The notes: generated by a model not told the origin, from the letters alone. A stretch of DNA of 64,000 bases from Rhizoctonia solani (GCF_016906535.1 NC_057370.1:1364001-1428000), one strand, 5' to 3'. Counted from the stretch's first letter, positions 12,271 through 27,484 are shown. Translations and numbers: made by a program.

Positions 12271-14410
12271 TCACCTAAGTGCTAATCGGCCCTGTTCGCT
12301 GGCTCGGACCTCATCCATCTCCACCTCTTCTTCAAAGCTGTCCCTATCGTCGGTTATTTTGTAAACGTCGTCTCCTTCCATACCCATGGGCCTTCCAGGA
12401 TACGCTGGCGCCGGCGTGAATGCTGTGGTTGGCGTAGTAGCGCTAGGAGCCAGCGTAGAATTGACATGAAGAGCAAGGGGGGTATATCCTGCGGTCGATT
12501 CAGACTGCTTCTTGCCCGTGGAGTTCCGGCCCGATGTAGCATAGATATGGAGTAGGAGATTGGCGTACAAATAGATGACGAACCCGATGCTAAGCATCAA
12601 CAGGATGTATGTGACGTGATCCATCTCAATGCCCTCGACTGCCTTGAGCTCTTCATCAGTGGCAGACATGAACAGAATACTGGATGGAAAAGAAATATCA
12701 TATCAATCACGAAGATATTTAGGGATGTGTCGTACTACTCACCCGCCGGCAACAAGTAGCTACGAGTCCATTCGTTTCGTCTCATCAGCGTGGGTATACT
12801 ATAGCCGAAATACGATAACTTACAAACGGGGGAAGATGCTGGAATGCTTGAATCTCAACAGGTTTGGCATTCCGACTGGGCCTGGTAGACTCGTCATCAG
12901 AAATAGATGCGGCATCCTTGAGTACGAAGGTGATTTCGATTATGCGCGCTGCTCCAGCCGACATAAGAACGACCCCAAAGATGCCGTGAACCTTAGCGCT
13001 ATCAGTCAGAGGGCAGCTAAATTGGGTTTATACATTAGCTCACCTTGGTGCTGATTTCCATGGCTTGACTGTGGGAAGACATCGCCCAGCCGGTAACGAT
13101 AATGCTGGAGTGATGTACAGCATTAGACTCGTAGCAGGGAGAATTGAACAAGGCTTACATCAAAGCAGGTACAACTGTACGCTTCCCATTACGTGCAAGG
13201 AAGACAGCCAAGGCCCCTCCAGCCCACCCTAGAACCAGTTAGCCATATGATAACTTAGCCCTAGGATTTAACTTTTTTGCTTACAAATCACTCCGAGGGT
13301 ACTATTCCAGCCGAGTGTTAGCCATATAGCTTATGAGATGGCCAAAGCCACTCACGTGTGTTGCATGTCTTTATGACTCCACTTGTTCAACGGGCCATGA
13401 TGTTCGGTGAACGTGTTAATGATGCCCTGCTCCTATGTGAGAACCATATCCAAGAGCTAGTTGGTTCGCCTTACCCAGAGCATAATTACCCATCCATCCC
13501 ACCATTCTTGACTCCGAGGACTAACCACTTTCTCACCCTTACCCCCATCACGCCAACGCTTCCCGTACCAAATGCGCCCACCACCTGCCAACAAGACAAC
13601 TGCCAGCAAAACGCCGTACCCGATAAATGCAGAGCCCATAATGTAATGGGCTAGGCATTGGCCGAGCTCTTCTTTCTGATTTGGTACAGATCGATAAATT
13701 AGTAGTCAGGGTATTTTCGAAGAACGCTCCAGAACTCACCCCACAATAGCCACGAAGTACAACGACCCCAAGCAACATTTGTGTCCATCCGATCACAAGC
13801 CAGCTTTTGCCGATAATACCATGAGCTACAACCGCCCATGGTCTAATAGTCTGCTCGTGAATATGTAACTTTAGGTAAATACCCAGGGCCAACTGGGCCG
13901 AAAGTGGGAACAGTATAAAGTTGGCGACCCTTCCATGTGCCTGCCAGAAGATCAGTCAAACGGAAGATCTACGGACGACCTCAACTCACAGATTCCGCAA
14001 ACGAGCGACCCTTGTGTGAATGACCCAAGATATAACCGGCAGCAGTCATCAGGTATGCGAAGGACTGTTATTTGTACATCTGAATAAATAGAACCAATTT
14101 GATCTAGCGCTAGGACATACTTGAACGGGAACGTGCCATTTCGAACTGCAGATTTTAGATGTCAGGGGGTTCCGGAGTATGGGTATGTTGCCAACACTCA
14201 CCGAGTAATTCCTAAGACCATCCCAATCCCAAAAATACCACCCCATATAACCAACTGAACAGCAATGTGTATCCACAAGATAGCATCAATAGGAGCCTCC
14301 GAGTTACCACCGTGCCCATGATGAGGATGTGCAGAAACTAGCGATGCAAAGTATAATAAGATGGTGAGCTGTGAGACATTCTTGGTGAACTCAAGCAGTG
14401 ACATGGTCAT
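12271..14410 (-). CDS. Ytp1-like multi-pass membrane protein
   Basis: This is a fungal membrane protein of the Ytp1 type, with an N-terminal DUF2427-like part and a C-terminal Ytp1 region, related in layout to cytochrome b561/ferric reductase-like proteins; its exact function is unknown. I chose the ATG at 14410 because it opens a clean signal peptide ending LASLVSA-HPHHGHGGN; an upstream in-frame ATG at 14488 would bury it. Membrane segments include ILWIHIAVQLVIWGGIFGIG, WVIGWTQMLLGVVVLRGYCG-like, MGSAFIGYGVLLAVVLLAGG, IIVTGWAMSSHSQAM and VTYILLMLSIGFVIYLY. His pairs in these helices (HIHEQ, HGIIGK, SEHHGPLNKW-like, SHSQAM) could bind haem or metal. The C-terminal tail is acidic and cytosolic (FEEEVEMDE). 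Exons are short, with about eight introns. Confidence 0.75.
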
Positions 14411-15809
14411 GGTCAGAATCAAGCCAAGTTTATGTCCAATTGGATCTTTCGCAACCTTGTGGGATAGAGGGATAAAGGATGGTCCCATGTGAGAATGTTC
14501 TCAACCTCGCATGTAACAGCCCTGGGCGCCGACCCGATGCACGTGATAGTTTGATGAACTCAGCCCCCATCTTGCGTCTTAGTCTCGGTCAATAATAGAC
14601 GCTCATGGCTGCATTGGCTAGAAACCATCACACTGATGTACATTCAATTATTATTGGGTATATTGGTATGGTAAGCTACGAAACATCTGGTCTCCCTTCC
14701 CTCATAGGGTACCTGGTGATCAATCTTGAAGCATTTACACTCCTTCGTGGAAAACGGCACCAAAATAACTCTTATAATTACATGAAATTACTTCAACCAC
14801 AAGCCACCCCTGATGACGATTGCATTATCCAAATTGACCGGTATCGATTAGTACCAGGAATAACTATGACGAATGAGGGCTTGGCACCGGATCAGGTACA
14901 GAGTGTGTATCGCGCGCTCGGAGCATCTTCCGGTGCCGGGTGGTGACTTCATCGAGTTGGGGAAGTGTTTTATCTGAGGTTGTACACCTGACTTTCACTG
15001 GGTTCCGGACATATATATATGCACAGAGGTGAGGACAAACATACGGGAATTGAAACTGGAATAGACCCTGGTCGAACATTGAGTCAATGATATCAATCGC
15101 ATGTAATATCATCCACAGCGTACTTGTGAATATTTTCAGCACATCATCTGGCAAGCCAAGAGGATCTAGTTCCGGGAGCGGGCCGCTATATCAAATTCAA
15201 ACGGGAATTGACCAATTCCCGTCCGTATTTGCTATGAGAAGACAGAATCCATCAGAGTGGGAGGGGCCACAAAAAACCACATCTGGTCAGCTGAATAACT
15301 TTTAATACATCCGAAATAATCAATATAGTTTCACTTATCCGATTCGATCGTAAAAAGTATCCTCAGAAAGTACAACTTCGGTCTACAACATACGACGCTT
15401 TTTTTGCAGCTTGAAACCAGCTTGCAGCGCATTTAACCGATGATTTACCGATGCATACAAGTTATGGATACTTGTCGAGAAGCAGCCTCTCCACGAGGGT
15501 ACCCCTGGCTGAGCTTCCTCCCGGTGGGCCCCGGATTAACCGATCGTGGTGCACCTGGGCCGCACGTTTTGTGCTGGGAGCCAGTCATCCCTCCCGCCAC
15601 TGTGGTTCGAAGCAAGATCGCGAACAAGTTTACTACCCCATACTTTGCTTTAACATATAGCCTCCTCAGACTCGGAAGATATTTCAGCTCCCTCCCCGCG
15701 CTCCCCTCGTCACCGCCCCCTCAACCCGCCGCAGGCTTTGTCCCGGTTCTTGTCCTTACTTGGAGCACATCCCCGGTTCAGCCACCAGCTTCGACCCTCT
15801 TCGACCTCG
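14411..15809. promoter_or_regulatory. Divergent intergenic region upstream of the Zn2Cys6 regulator
   Basis: About 1.4 kb with no convincing gene. A pyrimidine-rich stretch at roughly 15690-15800, just before the regulator ATG, is typical of a fungal 5' leader. Open frames here on both strands have no family resemblance. Confidence 0.4.
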
Positions 15810-18800
15810 ATGGACCTCAATTTCCGATTCATTCTCGAGGAGCCCCATGGAGGTGCCCCACAAAAGGGCCAACAACGCAAGCGGGCACGGCTCGTCACTG
15901 CTTGCGATGCTTGGTGAGGCTTCCGTCTTCCTTTTGCCAACTACAACTGATCCGTGTTGGATGCTTACTTGTCGTTTTAGTCGTGTTAAGAAAATTAAAT
16001 GCATCCGCACCCCAAAAATTCAGCAATGCGAAGCCTGTCGTGTCAGTAATGGCACCTGCTTGTACGGGGATCGCGACCGGTGGGGATGCTTATCCTCTCA
16101 CTTGATACATCATTGACATGTTTCTACAGCTATCAAGCAGAACGAGGTTTATCTTACTCGTACGCAACCCAAATAATACGCCCCGAAAATGAAGACACCA
16201 AGGAACAATCCCTTCCTCCCATGAATGCGTACCCACCAAGTTCAACCTCGACCGACGATCGTTCGAGCTACCCACCATCACATCATTCCAACGACAACGG
16301 CTTTGCCGATAATTTCACTGACGCTTTACGGTCCGCGTCCCGGAAGCGGAAAGCATCCTTATTGGGCGAGGAGTCAGAGTATCCAAATCAGCGCCTCCAG
16401 TCTCCAGTAGAACCCGTTGTACAATCGCCAATTGACGCAACCAAATTGACAAACGGGCAAATCCCTGAGCTAAAGCGAATTACTGTGCCTTTCTTCAGGT
16501 AAAACCAATTGTTTTTTTAAAATAATTTTTAATTTCTCTAACCCGGAAGCAGGTATTTTGGACCAACAGCGAACACCCCTGGCTATAGGCGCATAAAAGT
16601 TCGAACACTCACGCTCGACGACAGCGCTTCGGTTGCCTCACATACCTCCCAATGTTCCTTTTCCCCTTCAGCGGACATAATACCATCCCCTCGAGCAAAA
16701 AATACACTACCGGTCCCACCCGCATCTCCACCCATCTTCCGCGCGTTACACCCAAACAGCAGCGCATTGGCCAATGGAGAAGATGAGATGTACAATGGCA
16801 GCGCTAGTCCTGTCCACGATTCTGGCTCATCGGGACCCGCTACCGGTACGACTACCCCCGTGCACCCTTACATCCCGTCATTTGAGGCATCAGTGATGGC
16901 GACTGCGGCAGCATCTGGCCGAGACTGCCTGTTTGACCCTGCCAGGCCACGGTACCCCAATCCCAAATACCTGACCCACTTGGCCAGTAAGTAACATCGT
17001 CTGGGGTAAAACTGGGGTGATTAACTAACAATTATCCTAGATTTGTTCTTCGACCACCTGGCATGTCATTTTCCATTCTTGGATCGCACTCAGGTCATGG
17101 CTCAGATTACGGATGGAACGCTTCCCGCGATCCTCGCCAATTGTCTAGCCGCACTAGCAGTTAGGTAAGGAGTACTTCTAATAACCACTTGACACATGCC
17201 AATGGCTGTCCGCTTTCTAGGTTTTCTAACCGAAAAGAATTGTTGAAAGGGCCCCGCCATCTTGCTGGCGAGGCATACTGCGACATGGCCAAGGTACGTA
17301 AACTATATTCCAGAAAACGATGTTTGGAGCTTGATTTCTATTAGCTTCTGGTTGTCCACATGCTTTCATGGCCTTCCGTAGAAGTGCTTCAAGCTTTGGT
17401 GCTGATTGCTTGGTCCGAGTTTGGAAGTGGTCGTGATAGTGGCCTATGGATGTATAGTCGAGTAAGTATATGCTCGGCTGCGCCGCGGCGGATATCTGAG
17501 ACCCGGTTCTAGATGGCTGTTGGGATGGCCATGGACTTGGGTTTGGGCTTCGAAGCCACTGTTCAGTTAGCCGCCACAGAGAGCGAGCGCGAAAAAGTTA
17601 GACTAACGTGGTGGTCGACCCTCTTGATCGATCGCATCAACTCGTGGGGTACTGGGCGACCCATTGCGATTGCTGATGAGCAGGTTGGTTTCTGGGCTAT
17701 TTCCCCGAGGTAACGCGCTAATTCTTCCTTGATAGTTTGATACTGCGTTGCCTGCGGTGTCTCAGGAAAACGAAGATCCCACGAAACCACCGTCAACGAG
17801 CTTCGTATTTGGCCACTTGTGCAGACTTGTGCAGTTGCGAGGAAAATTGGGTGATGTCTTGAACAACAAGGTCAAGCGTCAAGGTTCCCTAGATCTTGAT
17901 GAAACATTTGAACTCTCGTAAGTTCTATTCTTTTCCGGGCTAATTAGTGATTAATCGCGACTTGGACCCATTTCAGGCAACTTCAACACCAAATGACTGT
18001 CTTTTACCAATCACTTCCTCCCAGCTTGGTATTCAATATTCAAAACTTCCGGCGCTACTCTTGCCACAACCAAGCAGCAGTCTTCTTGCTTCTACATGCC
18101 ATGTTCCATTCCGTTATCACGCTCTTGCACAGGCCTTCCCTGCTTCAGAATTTCACACCCGACGTAACTTTACCCCTGGCGACCAGTATTGATTTATCAC
18201 GTTCGGTAAGTTTGTAGACATCAAATGTTTCCCATACACCAAACTTACATACCAATAATGAATAGTCTGCTAGGTCGATTGTCGATATGGTTATTCTTGC
18301 AGACGAAGTAGATCAACAGGCGCTGCTAGCCAACCCTTTTCTGGACCTTACTGTCCTCACAGCAGCCCGCGCATTCCTTGCTGAACGAGAGACATTGTCC
18401 AAACCTCCCCCCAATATGTCAGCTATCACTGCAGTTTTAACAAGACAATGGAGCGAGGCAAGCTTGGAGCGTTGCAAAGCTACCCTGGCCAAGATGTCCA
18501 AGTGCGTTGGGTTGTCAGTCATGATTGATCCTGAAGGCTAATGTACCGGATAGATACTGGGGCGGCGTTGGTTGCGTACGTCGGATTCTGGACCAACAGT
18601 CAGCAGGAGATATGGATTTTGATGTCGGAGAGCCTACCACAGGTTTGTGATTTTCTTTTGTTAGATCACATAGTATCTGACGCCAATTTGATGACGCCTT
18701 TAGGGGATTCACATATTTCACGTAAGTTGACTATCGTATGAGATCCAAAATAAATTTCTTACCAATGATACGTAGATCTCCGTGACGTTGAGCTCATTAC

Positions 18801-19348
18801 TCAGTGGGCCGCGAAAGCATGGCGACGACATGTTGCAAATGGTCACCACCGTAAACGGGGACACGACGCAGTCTCCCCTCCAAAGAGTGCAGGGCTATCT
18901 GGCTTTGATATATCCTTTGGGAGTAGCGGGAGCACCGGAAAATCTGGTTCTGACCACGCCGACAGCCCGGCCGGAGCATCGGTCGGTATAACCGGGTTTC
19001 TGGATGGCCCCGTATATGGTGCAGAGCTGCCCGACTTCCTGACCGACCAGAACGCGTTGAGGGTATCGTTCAATGCAGCAGAAGCTGATTTAAGCTTCTC
19101 CAACTCTTCCGAGTTATTTAATATCCCGGAAGGTTTTGAGGAATTCTTGGTCCAGCAGCATGCGGGGATCGAGCCCATGCGAGTGGATGGCCCTACGGAA
19201 GACATTGTTGCACCAGCCTTCTCAACCCTCATCGGTCCTTGGTGAGTTCAAAAGTCGAGTTAAGCCAGTATAGGTCTCTGATATTCTATTTTCTCAGGTT
19301 CCCGATGGGCCAACACTTGTCTCGCGCACCCAGTCCCACACACTTCTG
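15810..19348 (+). CDS. Zn2Cys6 transcription factor, XlnR-like
   Basis: This is a nuclear transcription factor with a GAL4-type zinc cluster and a fungal-specific regulatory domain. The ATG at 15810 gives MDLNFRFILEEPHGG, then a basic QQRKRARLVT and the cluster CDACRVKKIKC, followed after eight residues by CEACRVSNGTC, spliced through one intron inside the cluster. A Ser/Pro-rich linker follows, then VPFFRYFGPTANTPGYRR, seen in XlnR-type activators. The middle homology region has FFDHLACHFPFLDRTQ, LSWPSVEVLQALVLIAWSEF, MYSRMAVGMAMDLGLG and WWSTLLIDRINSWGTGRP. A final exon encodes FPMGQHLSRAPSPTHF before the stop at 19346. Being next to a glycosidase and sugar transporter, it may regulate carbohydrate use; that is inference. 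It has at least ten introns. Confidence 0.85.
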
Positions 19349-19705
19349 ACGTGCATTTAAATGCCGCCCTTCTTGTTTTCGTATTTCTTGATTTATTGGA
19401 ACGATGGTATTCCTGATAGGATTGTATTAACAGCGATATCCCTGTATAACTATCTTTGTTTTTCCCTTGAAAATAAAATAATAGCATATATTCATCCAAA
19501 CATCCCATGATTATGCATACATGATACAACGTTATCGTTAAGGGTGATGGTAAACTTATGTCTATCATAGACGCAAGTAACCTAAAAACAACGCGTAGTT
19601 TGTTAATGCTGTTCAAGTAAATTTCAGTGCGTCCAGCAAGCATCGTAGTACACTTCTAGCCCCCCCCCCTTTTTTTTTATAGAAAGATAGGATTTAGTCA
19701 AGTTC

Positions 19706-20236
19706 TCAGCCTGGGCTGGTTTGGTTGTCCTTGGAGCAGGCTTCTGCTGAAAGTCGAACGGGTCGAATATTGATTCGGATGATTGGGCTGCGAGTTACTG
19801 AGGCGGCCTGGGTCAACTACTGGAAGATAGTATAGATGGAAATTAGTAAGTAGGCTTCGGATCATATTGCCCTGTACGCACCCACTCCGCTTAGCAGAGG
19901 CTGAACTCGAATAAGTAGCTCACGGCTAGCGGGCAACTATGCAAACATGAGCTCTGTTGTGGTATATAATGTATATGAAAGGCATCGTAAGCTCACATGG
20001 AGCAGGCTCAAAGCATCGCCAAGCTGTTGTCTCATTTGAGCAACCCGGGTGAGGCCCTCTTCAGGGAACATCGCGCGTTGAAGTCGAAACGCGGTCCCGT
20101 TGGAGCTACTGATCCGGGACAGAATGTTTTCAAGAATTCTGGAGGAGAAGGGTGAACATTGGAATACCTCTTTAAAGTTGGGGTACGATGTTGAACAAGG
20201 GGTCAGTTTACTTTGAAACTCTTCCAAGTTGTCCAT
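19706..20236 (-). CDS. Hypothetical small protein, three exons
   Basis: I do not recognise this protein. The ATG at 20236 opens MDNLEEFQSKLTPCSTSYPN, continuing through LQRAMFPEEGLTRVAQMRQQ and LGDALSLLH. Two phase-0 introns (GTGAGC...TAG and GTGGGT...TAG) then give LPASRELLIRVQPLLSG and a basic tail. The sequence is soluble and helical, without a signal peptide or membrane segment. The third exon depends on choosing the second AG of a CAGTAG acceptor; the first would stop at once. Codon use and clean splice sites suggest a real gene. A small kinetochore/DASH-type subunit crossed my mind, but I cannot support it. Confidence 0.45.
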
Positions 20237-20899
20237 GGTATTAGCACATTATATGAGTCGCTCTTTTCGCAACGCAGAGACCAGCTGGTCTAAAATCTTA
20301 TAAACTTAATCTCTGAACTCTGTGAGTTCCTGGGGTGCGGATGTCTGCAGAAGATAAAGCGATTAATGCGTCATAGCTTTATTTGTAAGCATTTGATGCA
20401 TACACAAGATCGACAACAGCTTTTACTAGCTCAACTAACGTATCCAGTGCTGATTTGAGCGTAGTGACGGGTGTTTTTACAAACGAGCAAAGAGCAATAA
20501 CAACTGAGTACATGGTCGAAGTAACTCTTGGGCTATATGTGGGTGCGCTTCGTTTGTTCATATTAAAGAAACTCTCTGTAGTTAAAGGATTATAGAAATG
20601 GAATATGGGAGCCTTCACAGCAATCGTATTGACTTGATGACCCCTGTGGCAAGTCGTGGGTAGTGTGACTGTCTATGACTCAAGAACAAGGCCAACGTAC
20701 CACCTGCTCGCATCTGTGCTTCATGGGCCCTGAGTATCTTTGACAGCTATGACTAAGCAACTCTCATTAGCGTATTCTGCCCCGGCGCTAATCTGCTGGG
20801 ATCGGGACCAATCGGAACCATCGAATCTCACGTTGGCAAAACACCCACAACCTACAAAACTCTAGAGTCACTTCGGCTTCACGTCGAAATTCGAATAAA

Positions 20900-21483
20900 A
20901 TGTTTGGACCTCTTGGCTTTACCCTCGCACCTCAAGTCAAGGCATCCCGCGGTCTATACAAATTCCTGGCCCCGATCGCTCAATTCTATGCGCGGAACAC
21001 TGGACATCGCCAAGTGGGCTTGAGGTATGACGACCTCCGTGAGTAGCTTCGTCCATTAGTATTACATTGTATGGTTGCTAATCGATGTTCCGACAATACT
21101 TAGTTATCGAAGAGCGTGGTGATGTACAGAAGGTAAATGGCTCCTATCACTCTGTATTGTGTGTGAATCTCACGAATCGGTCGCGTCCTATCTTAAAGGC
21201 GATCTCTCGTCTCCCTGAGGACGAAGCCTACAACCGGGCCTATAGGCAAAAGGTGGCGGTCCAGCAATCTCTGCTTCACAAGAATCTTCCCAAAGAGCAA
21301 TGGCTCAAACCTGAGAATGTACGTGGTCTAAAAACCAGTACGATATGATCTACCAAACTGATGGAGCTGCTTAAAACACTATAGGATATTCGCTACCTCC
21401 GGCCTTACGTGGAGCAAGTTGTAAAAGAGGATCAGGAGCGGGCAGAATGGGACACGATTACTGTAACCAAGGCTCACCATTAA
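20900..21483 (+). CDS. QCR7: Cytochrome b-c1 complex subunit 7 (14 kDa subunit)
   Basis: QCR7 is a matrix-side structural subunit of mitochondrial respiratory complex III, contacting cytochrome b. The start at 20900 gives MFGPLGFTLAPQVKASRGLY. After the intron come DDLLIEERGDVQKAISRLPE, then EAYNRAYRQKVAVQQSLLHK, LPKEQWLKPEND and IRYLRPYVEQVVKEDQERAE, ending TVTKAHH. These match the family in order, and the length (about 125-130 residues) is normal. Three short introns are visible: after DDL, after VQK and after KPEN. No defect seen. Confidence 0.93.
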
Positions 21484-21935
21484 ATTTGTATTTTTGGTAT
21501 CTTCGCTCTTTCACCACGTTTGGCGCCGCATCTGCATCCCTGCATTTAGTTAAGAGTTTGGCCCAGTATTCATACACCCCGGACCTGATGTAAATGGCAA
21601 CATAAATTGCTCCGATTCATCCTCATGTTACAAATCAATTCCGCACGTGTAATTGTAACGGATGCCGCCTCCTGCAGGACGACGCGTTCATTGAGCCGCG
21701 TCTCGGCCTCATTTGCCTTGAGTATATATTTAATTTCTTGAAAGGATCTCATATACTTTACCACCACGTCTTGGCTCAACTTTGAGTAGGTCTATACTAT
21801 ATGTTATATTGACGCTTTATTGCGTAGTGAATACTCTAACGTTACCGGTTTAAATTAGGCTAAGAAGCAACGAGATCAATCAGAGACATCTTATAAACTT
21901 TGCTCGCGAGCGGACTTCCCCTCCTCGCCGTCAAC

Positions 21936-24407
<2,472 letters not shown>

Positions 24408-24880
24408 TATGTTTTGTAGTATACCTCCTTGTGCATGTTCGCTCCGTTGATATAACTTGATATGTATTTACCCCCTAATCATTTCAGTGAAAAGTCGGCG
24501 CAAATCAATATCGCCTGTGGACATACACAATTAGGCATATACGATACAACTTTCTTTCATGAACTGGAGATTTTCCGTATCCTACACACCCCAGAACCCC
24601 AAGGTGTACATCGACCCGATGTAACCCAGGCAGCCAATAAGTTAATGCTTTAAGGTGACAGAAAGGTATATACATAAATACAAATCATGCTTGGTGAGAT
24701 AAACAATGATCCCCTTACTTCGTCAGGTTCTTAGGAATATCAACTGCGTCGAATGCAGCTGGTTTAAATAAGAGAAGATGAACTCAAATACGAGCACAAA
24801 TGGAAATACGATCAAGCTTCTTACAGCGTTGTACCATGATCAAACGTCGCATCATTTAGAACCACAGCGATGATGTTCAA
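24408..24880. other. Intergenic region without visible gene
   Basis: This AT-rich stretch lies between the LETM1 stop and the decayed membrane-protein copy. It probably contains the LETM1 3' UTR and the degraded 3' exons of that copy, which I could not align convincingly. Confidence 0.4.
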
Positions 24881-25092
24881 TTTTGCAGGATTTTATTGAC
24901 CACACATAAGTCTCCATGAACTATTAGAGTGAAGTATACTAACCCAGAGTCCAAATACCCCCACTATAATAATAGAACATATGAGCACCGTTACTGGGAG
25001 TCATATGTTAGTCTATGGCAATATGGCCGTGCAGTACTGGAACCGGTCAACCTACCATAGTATACAATGCATGTAATATCGAAAGGTGGCAT
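24881..25092 (-). pseudogene. Decayed third copy of the MARVEL-like membrane protein gene (5' exons)
   Basis: The ATG at 25092 gives MPPFDITCIVYY followed by a GTAGGT donor, matching exon 1 of the copies starting at 27438 (MALFDTLRLVSY) and 37921 (MPLFDTVRLASY). A second exon encodes VTVLICSIIIVGVFGLW, parallel to ATVLVFSLIVLGISGYWVG in the 37.9-kb copy. Downstream exons are no longer recognisable, so this is a truncated or decayed paralog. Its 5' flank also matches theirs. Confidence 0.6.
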
Positions 25093-25160
25093 GGAATGAA
25101 TTGGGGCAACCGAAACTTGGCCATATCTTCCTTCCGGCTGAGTTTTATTAGTATGTATGC

Positions 25161-25445
25161 TCAACTGTTCCTAGTGTCAAAGGGAACTAAGGGGACTAAG
25201 GGAGCATTGAAACTGCCTACTTGACTTGGCAGGTCACAGAGAACGCTTGGTATAACCCCATGAACGTTGATTGACGCCGTCTGACAGCTGAAGTATAGAT
25301 TGCTAAGGAACTTAAGGAACACCATATACACAAAAAACGTTGCAGCGTTATGTTGGGCACCTTGAATGTAGATCCCATAGCGACATATGATCTTCTTTGA
25401 GGCAGGTACCATCTATGCATAGCACATGATCACTAGATTTGATCA
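25161..25445 (-). repeat. 5'-flank repeat, copy 1 (decayed)
   Basis: This segment resembles 27485-27787 and 37950-38345, the flanks upstream of the other two MARVEL-like genes. Shared landmarks are the CTACTTGACTTGGCAGGTCA region, a GTTGATTGACG core and an ATTGCTAAGG end. Short reading frames here also align between copies, but with breaks, so I treat it as promoter/5'-flank duplication. Confidence 0.6.
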
Positions 25446-26439
25446 CACATCAAACGATTTAGTAGCATATATCCTACTCGCACCATTCGAGTCTAACCTT
25501 CAGCCTAGTAACATGCGACTCTTTGAGTCCAAGATTGTGGTCGCGTCAATAGCTTTTTATTTTGTGTGACAACCAACAAGGTACAGATAGCGATTGATGA
25601 GGTCAACGGCCTTCGCCTGTCCCTACCGGGCCTTTTGTGGATGGGAATCTTTCGACTTCGAATGCGTTTTCGCCCGGTGAGGTTTCTCAGGAGCCTCTAG
25701 TAGAGACAGATGAGTGAGTATGAATTGAAACATAACCAAGATTTGTAGCATTGGGTTATAGCCAAAAAGGCACCCCTTGGTAAAAGGAGAGATAAATCGA
25801 GAAGACTAATGCGCTCGGTCTAACACACAACGAGAGGTTTTATCCACAACCCGCTAAAATATACAACGCATATAATCATATGTGAGTATATGCATGCTAT
25901 GTTTGAAAAGGATTTGGCCGCATTATTGGCCTTAGATATATGGCGTGTGGTCAATCTATTTTGACTACCTAAGTACAGCATCAGCAAGCGTCAGCTAATC
26001 TCATTTAAACGAGCAAGAACCTATGCGATTGTAGTAATTGGAGCCAATTCTGTGTTGCTGTGAATATAGCGACGAGTTAAGCCACCAAAGGCCGAGAGAT
26101 TGATACCACCAACACTGTACCACATTAAAATCCGGGTTTTGCTTCTTGGATTTAGTGACAATGCGCACATAAATAACAGCCGTTCACATCAACAAATCGG
26201 TGCAGTATTGAAAGCTTCATAACACTTGGAACTCATATTAATGGTAGCCAAGTTCATAAGATTCAGAGCCCGTACAGTAAGCTTACACGGATCATAATGA
26301 GTCGTAGTGGGATCATGTACCTCGAACACATCACAGAAATTGAAGTGCACTACATGTACAATGGTGAAGATGTTTTACCTGCGGAAGTTTAACTAAGACA
26401 ACAAGTCGCAAAGCTAGTCACAGCGTTTTTATATTGCCA
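25446..26439. other. AT-rich intergenic region
   Basis: About 1 kb with no gene that I can support. Its left end (about 25460-25500) resembles the target site of the 8.35-kb transposon without the insertion. The rest shows no recognisable feature. Confidence 0.4.
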
Positions 26440-27438
26440 TTACACTTCTGGTACTCCATGAGGGTATTGTTGAGCTGATTGGTAATTTTGTTGCGGCTGT
26501 TGGTAGTGATCCGGCTGGGCCGTCTTATCTTCGTTGTTCGAGGCGGCATTGTTAGCCTCATCAGCCGTAGGGCCAGAGGCAGCAGTACTAAGATCTCTGA
26601 TCTCCATGGTCCAGACACTCTGGCCTTTGCTCTTGGCCTTGACAGCCAAGACGACGACCCATGTAATATAAGCAGATACTAGATGACCAAATAATAAGTG
26701 ACGTCAAAACAGCTACTGTAGATGGAGGACACATACGTATGACCCAGTTCAACCACGAAAATGCCTGGACTGCCCAGTGCTGACGACAAACTCTTATTAC
26801 GGCCAAGTCCACTGAACTATGGTAAATATTGAAATATATAAATTAAAAAGTTCAGCTCTCACGATAACGTATGTAACGGTTGCAGTTCAAGGTCACATAT
26901 GCGCCGCCTATATTGGCCGTGTAAGAGGCCGATGCTATAGTTGTGGTCTGTCAAGTGGCTGGATGCATTATCACAATACGTTAGGATGCGCGTACCCAAC
27001 CATAGAACCCAAAGTAAGCCGCAGGTACCCAGCTCGACTGCAACCCACGACAAAAACGATCCTCGACGAAACGCACTAACTAACAGACTTGATCGAGGTC
27101 TCAGTTTTAAACCTCTAGCGGAACAAGTAATGAACCTACATAGGGAGCATGGTTCCCCAAGTAATAACTGAAACAGCCAGCGAACACAAAGAAGCCGATA
27201 CGTATTCGATAAAAAAACCTAAGCAGGGCGTCAGAATGACAATAATGTCCAATTGGTGATAAGAGAAACTACCTAATTGAAGTAAAGTAACAAAGTGCCC
27301 AGACATGCCCAAGACAATGATCGAGAACACGAGTACAGTCGCTAGAAGTTACATACACATGTTAGTCAATAATGATATGGCTTTACATCATTAAAGCCCA
27401 CCGTAGGATACAAGGCGCAAGGTGTCGAACAGTGCCAT
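26440..27438 (-). CDS. MARVEL-like four-helix membrane protein, copy A
   Basis: This is a small multi-exon integral membrane protein of the MARVEL/membrane-associating type; its role is unknown. The ATG at 27438 gives MALFDTLRLVSY. Helix 1 is TVLVFSIIVLGMSGHFVTLL and helix 2 includes SLCSLAVSVITWGTMLP. Helix 3 is in RRGSFLSWVAVELGTCGLLW followed by VLWLGTR. A Cys-containing loop follows, then AVQAFSWLNWVI and a last helix LVSAYITWVVVLAVKAKSK. The cytosolic tail has GQSVWTMEIRDLS and a Gln/Tyr-rich end (YQQPQQNYQSAQQY) before the stop at 26440. Copy B at 36945-37921 has the same order of exons. The CACTA element begins about 350 bp upstream of the ATG, so this copy may have lost distal promoter sequence. 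Confidence 0.72.
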
Positions 27439-27484
27439 TGAATAGATGAGGACATCCAAAGCTTGTGCAGGTTTCGACCGGGCT

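Noticed and set aside
15440..16116. Long plus-strand frames (up to 221 codons) overlapping the 5' end of the Zn2Cys6 gene
   Set aside because: They cross the leader and first intron of the regulator; the true frame is shown by the zinc cluster.
21570..21779. Minus-strand frame between QCR7 and LETM1
   Set aside because: It lacks an upstream ATG (opens with TTG) and matches no family; it could be an exon but there is no support.
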